In this document: positions 24,454 through 33,988 of the stretch, piece after piece
Position numbering within the stretch: position 1 is the stretch's first letter
How the letters are laid out: each line of letters begins with the position of its first letter
Source: Larix kaempferi
Taxonomy: Eukaryota > Streptophyta > Pinopsida > Pinales > Pinaceae
DNA: 64,000 nt
Assembly: GCA_027924585.1 (NCBI GenBank)
Contig: BSBM01000809.1
Span: 6,295,001 to 6,359,000, forward strand
Reading direction: 5' to 3'
The notes under the pieces: model-generated
What the model was told of the DNA's origin: nothing
The model's input: the letters and a program-made list of their open reading frames with translations, nothing else
Database searches by the model: none
Position numbers and translations under genes: made by a program

Positions 24454-25490
24454 TTTATGACTTAAAGATTCAATTTTTAAGAGAAAGGATGGTTACAAGA
24501 CCCTACCTGTCTGTTTAGAAGCTCTGAGGAGGCCATTGGAGGTTCTGTCTCCTTCGGCATCTGCCACATGCCAAGGGACCACCAGACTTCGACAATCTTC
24601 GAGAATAAATGTCAACCCTCGCGGTTGTTTCTTATATATATAATCGTGCCAGCATAACCCTGGCCCTTCTTCACATACTGTCTTTTAATCTCCGCCATCG
24701 ATTTTCTCACGTGTCATATTCACTACCATCAGATCGACTGCTTCTTTATCTCTTGATTTGACTGCCGAATATTCTTTACCGTCGGATATGGTTTAAATTT
24801 CCATCTATGTTGTTCCTCTTGTCCACATTTCCCCATAGGATGGCCTCGCATGTACCTTAGCGGTCCCTACTACGATTTTCCTCCTCCGTGCGATGGGCTC
24901 TGAGGCTGACATCTAGTAGGCGGGAAATTTTCATCACATCTGCTATTTCTGTATCCAACACGCTACTTCTTCATGCAAGCCACTACGAGATCCATTGATG
25001 TACATCCCTTTCACATTCCGAACTGTGGATCTTTCCACCAGCTCATGCCATCGCATGCACCTAATCTTATATAAATCCTTTTGTCAGCTCTCCTTGCGAC
25101 ATCTTCTACTGCTGACACCTGGCTGGTAGGGAAAACTCATCACATCCACCCTTTTCCTATCCTCCTCGCAACTTGGCTGTGTGGTATTCCACATAATCCC
25201 ATGGATTTGATCCCTGTGCCCAATCTACGGTGTAGATTGGTGATGTTTAGTCTTCCATTATTTGACCGGTGAACTGTAGGTTATAAAGAGTGTTTCTCGT
25301 CCATTAACACCTATACTTCAACACTGTCTTATCTTTTGCACATTTGGCTCTCCTTAGACCACTTAGTCTTTCCCATTAGCACCTAGTACTGGAGCATGGC
25401 GGCTATCTCGTTTTTCCCTACCGGGTACATTTTGACCCTCCATTCCTTCCATTCAATTGCATATTCTGGAAAAATATATGGGTGTTCACA
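24454..25490 (-). promoter_or_regulatory. U3 and promoter region of element A's LTR
   Basis: About 1 kb with no supported ORF on the minus strand. The minus strand has a strong TATA element, TTATATATATAA, at 24632-24643, about 180 bases upstream of the ATG of the LTR ORF at 24453. Transcription would start near 24610. This is the expected layout of U3 followed by R in a plant LTR, but the start site is inferred. Confidence 0.5.
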
Positions 25491-26749
25491 GAAGGTTATG
25501 CAATTTTTAAAGAAAAGCATGATTCATCTACATTGGAACCAATCTATGAAAAAATTTTCACACCTTTGAAGGAGCTGCATGATACTACCTATATGGATCC
25601 TTCCCATGATGAAACTTCTGCACTTTTTGGTCATTTGGGTGAGTTAGTTCATTCTCCTACATCCTACAATTCCATGTTTTGCATCATTAGTCTCAATGAA
25701 GTATGGGTGAAAGGGTTTTTCTTTATGGTGCCACATGAGGACTATGGAACTCCTAGATTTACTTTTTATGATGACATGGTTGGAGCACATTCTTATTCAC
25801 ATTTGCAGCAGCATCCTTGGTTACTTTATAATGATGCACATCTACATGTATGCACCTATGATATGCATTCGAGTCACTTGAAGACTCATGGTTTTTCTCA
25901 CTCAAAACTTGGTTCATTTGATGTGAGGAACTTCATCCAAAACCAGGGTGAATAGATTTATGCTTGAAGAATATTTTTTTGGAAGCCACATACTTTGTTC
26001 TATCTTTATGATTCTCACATTCATGGATGTATGGGTGAGACTTCTTTGAGTCCTTTGAAGTCTCCTTGTTTTTCCTGCTCATTATTCGGTTAATATTTTA
26101 GTGGAGATTCTTCATTCACTTTTTGGATGAACGAATACATGGATGACTATTTTGATGCATATCACATCCTTTTTGAGCAGCATTATTTGACATGGGATAC
26201 TCACCTATGCCATTGGAGTAGATTTGATTGGACACTTGAAGATTGTATGCACCTGGAAAATGGTGGTCTACTTGCTTGGAGGTATAAGCACTTTCATGAC
26301 TCTTTGATGAAGCATATCCTTGATGTACATTTTCATTATGTTGTTATGTACTTTGATGATATATATTTTACACTCATGATGTTTGGAAGAAAGCATACAA
26401 GAAAATGGGATCCAGGAATCCTCTTATTTGATGGTATGGGTTGGAGAGCACTCTTAATTGTTGGGGTACAATACAAGCAATGGGACCCTGGAATAATTTT
26501 TGTTTCATTGGTTTCAAATTTTTGGGGAAACAAGAAGTATGGGAGATGTATTTTCCACTTAACAAAGTGAATTTTATTAGAGTAGTGCAGAAGTAAGCAT
26601 GGTGGTTCCTCTCTAAAATCTTCATGGAAACTCAAAGACTCAAGGTTGGGCAATTCAAGGGCAACTTAAAAGAATTATAAAGAAAGCAGGTTCTTCAACA
26701 CAGATGTTTGAAATTGCTTGAGGACAAGAAATATTGAGAAGGGAGGATT
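25491..26749 (+). repeat. Left internal copy of element F (partial)
   Basis: It corresponds to about 29326-30944 of the right copy once the 366 bp TRIM is removed. It keeps a longer open frame (to 25955: SSTLEPIYEKIFTPLKELHD, HLGELVHSPTSYNSMF) than the right copy and a second one at 26127-26570 (FDWTLEDCMHLENGGLLAWR). The peptide has no recognised family. It ends with a polypurine tract agaagggaggatt just before the LTR. Confidence 0.75.
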
Positions 26750-28772
26750 TGTCATGTCCCAAATTTAGCATTGGGTCAAAATGGCCTAAGCAAATTGGCC
26801 CTATTCATTAGAGTTTGTTAAATTGATGCTAAAGTTCAAATAATTGCCAAGGAGGAAAATTATTAGTTTTCTAGGTTTGGGGTGGAAGCTTTGGGATTTG
26901 GAATAATGGGGATAATAAATGATGTGGGAACATTAGGATGGCCTAAATATTTAATAAAGGAGATAAATAAATATATACAAGTGAAATTCAAAGTTGCATT
27001 TGATCATGAAGACACATGGAGGAAGTGGGACCCACACAAGCTAGAATTTATGTGCCACATGGCATCCTCTTCTTGCAATTTCGAATCCATGGGAAGCCTA
27101 ATGTTATTGGAATGAGTTATAATGTCAATAATACTTTACATGAGTCAATGAGGTCAAAATACAAAGGAATATTAACTCCCATGGAAGAGGAAGAGGCAAT
27201 TTGGAGCTAGTGAGACACTTGGGCTAGATTCCCTAGCTCTATGACAACAATGATGAAGATGCTATGACACCTATGACACAAATCAGACCTGAAGGATGAC
27301 ATATGACATATATGACATGTTAGGGATAAAAATAGACTCCAAGGTGGAGCTCAAGGGTGTTATGGAAGCTAAGATGCTTCCCCATGTGATTTGCTGGAAG
27401 TGGGAGACTAGGAATTGTTGTACAAGTGGTGTTCTTTGAAATCTCTTCCCAACTTGAGTTGGCATGCATCTCTTGGAAGGAATTCAACCCACGGAGGACA
27501 TTAGAACTTTATAAATGTCAAGAAAAAAGAATGAACCATATTTTGATCATTTGTAGAATTTGCAATTGCACTTGTGTAGAGGGATTGCTAGTGGATGACT
27601 AGTTTCTTGCCTTAGCCAATTTCGAGGGTGAAATATTCCCATCCAAGTTCGTAATTGGAAAGGCCATTTAGAAATTTGATTTGGATATTTAATGGAGTCT
27701 TTATTTGCAGGTGTAAGATACATGGAAGCTAATGGTTTCTTCTATTGCAACACATTCTCTCAACCATTTCTAGTTTTGATGGCATATTCTTGATCCTTGA
27801 GGGAGGGAATTTTTGGTGAGATATTGTACTCTTTGGGGGAGCTTATCATGCTCCTTTTATTTTTTAATATGAATTAAATACTCTGTTCATCATCTCTAGA
27901 AATTTTCAGGTCGAAATTCCAAGTAGAAATGTATAAATCTCATTTTTAATGAAAGAATAGTGCCATTTCCCCACTACCTTGATGTGTGCCAATGTATTGA
28001 TGATGCTTTCGAATGGAAGAATGTTTCTCTGATATATTTATGATGTATGTACTTCAATTGATAATTTTTACAAGTTTCATGTTCAGCACGTAAGCATATG
28101 AAGCCACCTTGCTCATTTTATTTGCATTTGGAAGAGATTTGGTGCCATTTCCCCAAGGGTCGGATTAGTGATTTTTTCTGCTATTTGGGAGAAGGTTAGA
28201 ATAGAATTAATAACTAATGAATGGTTCACATGAAACATAAATAATCTAGTTTAGACATACCCGACATCTGTTCAGAATTTCAAGTGGGTTTGGAAGTATT
28301 TGGAGAGCCATTTTCAAAACTTACCCTGGGGGATTTGAACCTCAAATTGCTAGTTAAATTCCATGCTTTGTCCATAATATTAAACAAGTTTGAAGAAGTA
28401 TTTTTACTATCATAAATAATCCCTTAACATCATAATCAATTACAAATATCATTCATACACCTTCACTGAATATTTGGTAGCATTTGGAGCTAATTGGAGA
28501 CCTAGAGACCAATACTAGTCAAAGGGAAATTGCTAGTAAAGTTCCCTACATTGGTCAGAATTGAAAGTGCATTTGAAGAAGTATTGGAAGGTTACAAAAG
28601 CATCCTTGAAACACATATTTATGTTCTAAAATCATCCATATACCTTCTCAAAATATTCAGGAGCATTTGGAGCAATTTGGAGACCTAGACCCAAAAACTA
28701 GTCAAAGGTCGAATAAGGGGAAAAAGTGGAAAATTGGTCATTTTAATAAAATTATTAAAAAGGGATATTACA
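26750..28772 (+). repeat. LTR of element F, first complete copy (2023 bp)
   Basis: It starts TGTCATGTCCC after the polypurine tract and ends GGGATATTACA before the primer binding site. It is noncoding; short ORFs within it are not conserved as proteins. It has no solo LTR at 28260-28275, so it gives the empty site for the insertion in the other LTR. Confidence 0.85.
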
Positions 28773-28773
28773 G

Positions 28774-28785
28774 TGGTATCAAAGC
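28774..28785 (+). other. Primer binding site of element F
   Basis: TGGTATCAAAGC, one mismatch from the initiator-tRNA-Met site TGGTATCAGAGC. It lies one base after the LTR end. Confidence 0.85.
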
Positions 28786-28799
28786 ATGATATTGGAACC

Positions 28800-30944
28800 T
28801 GATGTGGTCTGATATTAATGATGACAAGAAGTCAGGTACCACCATTATATATTGAAACCAAAAGTTCTTTTGTTGAAGAGGGAAAAAAGTAGGAGAAGAA
28901 GAACAAATTTTTTGAGGAAACTATGACTAGGGATGAAAAGGGAACCTCATATGATGGTGAGGAGCCTATAAAAATGATGAAAATAGTCATTGAATATATG
29001 ACCAAGAAACTTAAGGAAGGATTAAAATTGTTTTCTATCGAGCTTGTGAGAAAAATTATTGATTTTAAGAAAACCAAGGGGAAAAATGCATTAGTTTGCT
29101 TGAAGGAGAAAAAGGAGGAGACCCATGAACCACGTAGTTCTGAAATATGTGAAGTAGAAGAAGCAGTACATGAAGAGGATTGAAAGTCGCTACTAAGTGA
29201 CACTGAAAAAGATGAAGATACATCACATGAGCATGAAGAAGATTCTATTGAAAATATTGAAGATCATTTAGAGATCCAAACACTTGATGTGGTGGAAGAG
29301 GAACTTTAATTGTCTCTTGATGAAGGTTATGCAATTTTTAAAGAAGAGAATGATTCATCTACATTGGAACCAATCTATGGCATGTAAGGTTTTCCGTTAC
29401 ACCAAAACCTGCAGATGTTGATGAACATTTGAAACCAAGCACAAGGTCTTATTACTAGGAGTGGCGGTTAGTACACATTTTTATATTCCCAAAGTGGTGT
29501 GGTAGTTATACCATGTGGTTGTATCGATACTCCAACACCCCTCCTCCGGCGTAGCTTGGGGGAATTGAACCTAAGACCTCAGCTCTGATACCATGTAAGG
29601 TTTTCCGTTACACCAAAACTTGCAGATGTTGATGAACATTTGAAACCAAGCACAAGGTCCTATTACCAGGAGTGGTGGTTAGTCCACATTTTTATATTCC
29701 TAGAGAGGTTCGGCGGTTATACCATGTAGTTGTATCGATACTCCAACATGGAAAAGGTTTCACACCCGTCGAAGGAGCTGCATGATACTAGCTATATGGA
29801 TCCTTCCCATGATGAAACTTATGCACTTTTTGATCATTTGGGTGAGTTAGTTCATTCTCCTACATCCTACAATTCCATGTTTTGCAACATTAGTCTCAAT
29901 GAAGTATGGGTGAAAGGTTTTTTTTTATGGTGCCACATGAGGAGTATGGAACTCCTAGATTCACTTTTTATGATGATGTGGTTGGAGCACATTCTTATTC
30001 ACATTTGCAGTAGCATCCTTTGTTACTTTATGATGATGCAAATCTAAATGGATGCTGCATTCAATTCACTTGAAGACTCATGGTTTTTCTCGCTCAACAC
30101 TTGGTTCATTTGATGTTGGAGGAACTTCATCCAAAACCAGGTTGAATAGATTTATGCTTGATGAATATGTTTTTTGGAAGCCACATAATTTGTTATATCT
30201 TTATGATTCTCACATTTATGGATGTATGGGTGAGACTTCTTTGAGTTCTTTGAAGTCTCCTTGTTTTTTCTGCTCATTATTCGGTTCATATTTTAGTGGA
30301 GATTCTTCATTCACTTCTTGGATGAAAGAATACATGGCTGACTATTTTGATGCATATCACATCCTTTTGGAGTAGCATTATTGGACATGGGGTCCTAACC
30401 TATGTCATTGGAGCATATTTGATTGGACACTTGAAGATTGTATGCACCTGGAAAATGGTGGTCTACTTGCTTGGAGGTATAAGCACTTTCACGACTCTTT
30501 GATGAAGCATCTCCTTGATGTACATTTTCATTATGTTTCTATGTAATTTGATGATTTATATTTTGAACTCGTGATGTTTGGAAGAATTCATACAAGAAAA
30601 TGGGATCCAGGAATCCTCTTATCTGATGGTATGGGTTGGAGAGAACTCTTAATTGTTGGGGTGCAATACAAGCAATGGGACCCTGGAATAATTTTTGTGT
30701 CATTGGTTTCAATTTTTTGGGGAAACAAGAAGTATGGGAGATGGATTTCCTACTTAATAAAGTGAATTTTATCAGAGTAGTGCAGCAGCAGGCATGGTGG
30801 TTCCTCTCTAAAAGCTTCATGGAAACTCAAAGACTCAAGATTGGGCAATTCAATGGCAACTTCAAAGAATTATACCGAAAGCAGGTTCTTCAACACCCAT
30901 GTTTGAAATTGCTAGAGGACAAGCAATATTGGGAAGGGAGCATT
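28800..30944 (+). pseudogene. Internal ORF region of element F
   Basis: An acidic, lysine-rich ORF (28923-29183: EYMTKKLKEGLKLFSIELV, then many E/D residues) continues with stops through SLDEGYAIFKEENDSSTLEP to 29380. The TRIM interrupts it there. It resumes as SKELHDTSYMDPSHDE (29770) and continues in broken frames to 30820 (TLEDCMHLENGGLLAWR, KWDPGILLSDGMGWRELL). I do not recognise a family. There is no zinc knuckle, capsid or enzyme motif. The region may once have been gag-like or may be noncoding sequence with chance openness. Confidence 0.45.
29383..29748 (-). mobile_element. TRIM (miniature LTR retrotransposon, 366 bp)
   Basis: Two 155 bp direct repeats (29383-29537 and 29594-29748, about 90% identical) enclose 56 bases. 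On the minus strand each repeat starts TGTTGGAGTATCGATAC and ends CCTTACA. The inside begins with TGGTATCAGAGC (29582-29593), a perfect initiator-tRNA-Met primer binding site, and ends with the polypurine tract CCGGAGGAGGGG. A TATA-like AATATAAAAATG is in each LTR. TSD is tggca against tggaa (4 of 5). Element F's left copy gives the empty site (...caatctatg/aaaaaattttcac). Confidence 0.9.
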
Positions 30945-33688
30945 TATGATGTCCCAAATTTGGAATTGGGTCACAATGGCCTAAGAAAATTGGCCCTATT
31001 CATTAGAGTTTGTCAAATTGATGCTAAAGTTCAAATAATTTCCAAGGAGGAAAATTACTAGTTTCCTAGGTTTGGGGTGGAGAGTTTGGGATTTGGAATA
31101 ATGGGGATAATAAATGATGTCAAAACATTAGGATGGCATAAATATTTAATAATGGAGATAAATAAATATATACAAGTGAAATTCAAAGTGGCATTTGATC
31201 ATGAAGACACATGGAGGAAGTGGTACCCACACAAGCTAGAATTTATGTGCCACATGGCATCCTCTTCTTGCAATTTCAAATCCATGGGAAGCTTAATGTT
31301 CTTGGGATGAGTTATAAGGTCAATAATACTTGGCATGAGTCAATGAGGTCAAAATATAGAGGAAGAGTAACTCCCATGGAAGAGGAAGAGGCCATTTGGA
31401 GCGAGTGAGACACTTGGGCTAGATTCCCTAGCTCTATGACAACAATGATGAAGATGCTATGACACCTATGACACAAATCAGACCTGAAGGCTGACATATG
31501 ACATATATGACATGTCAGGGATAAAAATAGACTCCAAGAGGGAGCTCAAGGGTGTTAGGGAAACTAAGATGCTTCCACATGTGATTTGGTGGAAGTGGGA
31601 GACTAGGAATTTTTGTACAAGTGGCTTTCTTTGGAATCTCTTCCCAACTTGAGTTGGCATGAGTCTCTTGGAAGGAATTCAACCCATGGAGGACATTAGA
31701 ACTTTATAAATGTGAAGAAAAAAGAATGAGACCATATTTTGATCATTTGTAGAATTGGCAATTGCATTTGTGTAGAGGGAGAGCTAGTGGATGACTAGTT
31801 TCTTGCCTTAGCCAATTTCGAGGGTGAAAGATTCGCATCCAAGTTGGTAATTGGAAAGGCCATTTAGAACTTTCATTTGGAGCTTTAATGGAGTTTTTAT
31901 TTGAAGGTGTAAGCTAAAGGGAAGCTCATGGTTTCTTCTATTGCAGCACATTCTCTCAACCATTTCCAGTGTTTATGGCATATTCTTGGTCCTTGATGGA
32001 GGGAGTTTTCGGTGAGCTATTGTACTCTTTGGGGGAGCTTCTCATGCCCCATTTATTTTTTAATATGAATAAAATACTCTTTTATTCATCTCCATAAAGT
32101 TTTAGGTCTAAATTCCAAGTATAAATGTATAAATTTCATTTTTAATGAAAGAACAATGCCATTTCCCCACTACCTTGATGTATGTCAATGTATTGATGAT
32201 GATTTCGAATGGAAGAACATTGATTTGATATATTTATGATGTATGGACTTACATTGATGATTTTTACAAGTTTCATATTCAACACTTAGCATTTGAATCC
32301 ACCTTGCTTAGTTTATTTGCATTCGGAAGAGATTTGGTGCGATTTCCCCAAGGGTCCGATTAGTGATTTTTGTTGTTGTTTGGGAGAAGGTTAGAAGAGA
32401 CTTAATAACTAATTAATGGTGCACATGAGACATAAATAATCTACTTTAGACATACCCTACCTGTTTCTTGGTTTTTCAACCAAGCATGTGCAAGGATGCA
32501 CCTGCTAACTAGTAGCAGCAGTCTCAAATAAAGCAATGTAAATAAGCAAATCTAAACTATAGATTGATGGAAGTAAACATTAAAATAAAAAAAATTACAG
32601 ATTGATAACAATAAACAAAATAGATTCATAAGCATGTAAATAAAAATTAAAACTTTTGTATTACCTCAAATGGTGAGGATGGTGAGTTTTGGGAAGCTCC
32701 AAGGTTGAGGTGCTCCAATGTCCAATGGTCTCTTCTTCTCCAATGCTTCAATGGTTGGGAAAATCTCAAAACATGGGCAAAGCTCAAGATGGATTTTGGC
32801 AGCATGAGGATAGGAATGAAATATGGATGAAAAGTGAGGAGCCCCTATCACCTTTTTATAGTTTTTGGTGATGGGGAATACCATTATGGTTTTAAGGAAA
32901 CCAATGATATTAACCAACATAGTTTAGGTCTCTTTTTCCTCTTTTTCCTTTTTTGAATATTTTTTATATTTTTCTTCCCTTTTAATATGTTTTGGGAACT
33001 TTGGACCATTTTAAAGGGTTTTTTGAGGAAAAATACATATTTTGAGGGGAAAAAGGTGTATTATGGTCTTTTTGGTGACCTTTTGATGGTTTTAGAGGCT
33101 CAAATGGTGGAAAAAGTAGACAAATGGGTTATGTGAATAAGGGAATGAGCTAGTGAGCACTTTTGGGGTGTTAACACTACCTCTGTTCAGAATTTCAAGT
33201 GGGTTTGGAGGCATTTGGAGAGCCATTTCCAGAACTTACCCTGGGGGGATTTGAACCTCAAATTGCTAGTTAAATTCCATAATTTCTCCAAAATATTAAA
33301 CAAGTTTCCAGAAGTATTTTGATATTCATAAATCATCCATGAACATCATAATCAAGTACAAGTATCATTTATACACCTTCACTGAATATTTGGTAGCATT
33401 TGGAGCCAATTGGAGACCTAGAAACTAATACTAGTCAAAGGGAAATTGCTAGTAAAGTTCCCTACATTGGTCAGAATTGAAAGTGGATTTGAAGAAGTAT
33501 TGAAAGGTTCCAAAAGAATCCATGAAACACATATTTATGTTCTAACATCATCCATACACTTTCTCGGAAGATTCGGGAGCATTTGGAGCAATTTGGAGAC
33601 CTAGAGCCAAAAATTAGTCAAAGGTCGAATATGGGGAAAAAGTGGAAAATTTGCCATTTTAATAAAATTATTAAAAAGGCATATTATC
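30945..33688 (+). repeat. LTR of element F, second copy, with solo LTR inside
   Basis: It is 2744 bases; removing the 715 bp solo LTR and one TSD leaves 2024, against 2023 in the first copy. Its start is mutated (TATGATGTCCC) and so is its end (GGCATATTATC for ...ATTACA). Identity to the first copy is roughly 90% or a little more by eye. Beyond 33688 the sequence is element E's gag. Confidence 0.8.
32462..33176 (-). mobile_element. Solo LTR (715 bp) inserted in element F's LTR
   Basis: It runs from TGTTTCTTGG to GGGGTGTTAACA with the perfect TSD ctacc (32457-32461, 33177-33181). The first F LTR has the empty site (ccgacatctgttcag near 28260-28277). The TATA box is on the minus strand (CTATAAAAAGG, about 32853-32863). 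Its ends and layout match the solo LTR at 2741-3490, so both come from one family. Confidence 0.9.
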
Positions 33689-33712
33689 GGTTGATTGAGT
33701 GTTGCGTTTCTA

Positions 33713-33955
33713 TCATCGAGGTAATCTGAAATCTATTGGAGACAAACCAGTTTGCTGAGCATAAGCTCTTGTAAGGATTCTACGTGACTTTGCTAAAACT
33801 TCGATATTCTGTTCAGGAGTGTAAGAGGTTGTGTTATGTTCAAGAATATTACTGATAGTTTCACTAAATGGAGAACTAATGAATTCATCTTGTGAATCAG
33901 ACTGTACTAGAGGTTGTTGACTGGTTGAAGGTTTATATTTAGATTTATTAGCCAT
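33713..33955 (-). pseudogene. gag: N-terminal fragment of element E's gag-like ORF
   Basis: ATG 33955 follows the primer binding site by about 15 bases. The 80 residues are polar (MANKSKYKPSTSQQ, EQNIEVLAKSRRIL, LSPIDFRLPR) and end at a TGA. Element F lies 25 bases further on. The position is that of a gag start, but no capsid motif is included, so the label rests on position. Confidence 0.5.
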
Positions 33956-33969
33956 TAATCATTGACTGG

Positions 33970-33986
33970 CCCTCCTTCTAGCGCCA
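33970..33986 (-). other. Primer binding site of element E
   Basis: The minus strand reads TGGCGCTAGAAGGAGGG two bases after the LTR end ...GGCCTACA. It is a recurrent primer-binding-site type in plant LTR elements, different from those of A, B, C, D and F. Confidence 0.65.
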
Positions 33987-33988
33987 TT

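Larger units (their letters stand above)
1..25490 (-). mobile_element. Element A: Ty3/Gypsy (Tat-like) retrotransposon, truncated by window edge
   Basis: Read on the minus strand the order is long LTR (25490 to 5464), primer binding site, gag, protease, archaeal-type RNase H, then the start of reverse transcriptase, which runs off the window at base 1. Element B and two solo LTRs are inserted in it. The right boundary is placed at 25490 because homology to the second copy of element F's internal region begins exactly at 25491, and because the minus strand there starts TGTGAACACC. That is 9 of 10 identical to the inverted other LTR end (TGTTAACACC at 5464 on the plus strand). The presumed TSD next to the right end is gaagg (25491-25495); its partner is outside the window. 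All coding parts have stops or frameshifts. Confidence 0.75.
5464..25490 (-). repeat. 5' LTR of element A (about 5.45 kb once element B is removed)
   Basis: The minus-strand LTR would start TGTGAACACC at 25490 and end GGTGTTAACA at 5464, three bases before the primer binding site. Removing element B plus one 5 bp TSD leaves about 5451 bp. A TATA box lies at 24632-24643. A long ORF (24453 to 6567, interrupted) begins about 180 bases downstream of it, so the ORF would lie in R-U5. The stretch 5464-6566 after the ORF holds a second TATA-like run near 6236-6246 but no recognisable gene. Only one LTR copy is in the window, so the length rests on the end motifs and on the boundary with F, not on a matching pair. 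Confidence 0.55.
25491..33688 (+). mobile_element. Element F: non-autonomous LARD-like LTR element in tandem form
   Basis: The layout is partial internal region (25491-26749), LTR (26750-28772), internal region (28773-30944), LTR (30945-33688). The two internal copies are closely similar, and the left one is cut at 25490 by element A. No gag, RT or integrase motif occurs in the 2.2 kb internal part, so the element depends on others. A TRIM and a solo LTR are inserted in the right half. The sharing of one LTR by two internal regions is a tandem arrangement that recombination between LTRs can create. Confidence 0.8.

Noticed and set aside
24560-24600. A second primer binding site just upstream of the LTR ORF of element A, which would make 24580-25490 a short complete LTR
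   Set aside because: The minus strand has TTGGCATGTGGCAGATGCCG there, which only loosely recalls A's site, and no LTR end GTTAACA precedes it. The clear site is at 5442-5460. A short-LTR reading cannot be fully excluded without the other LTR.
29383-29748. Possible Cassandra-type TRIM with 5S rRNA promoter in its LTR
   Set aside because: I see no 5S-like box A/box C sequence in the 155 bp LTR; it has a TATA-like element instead.
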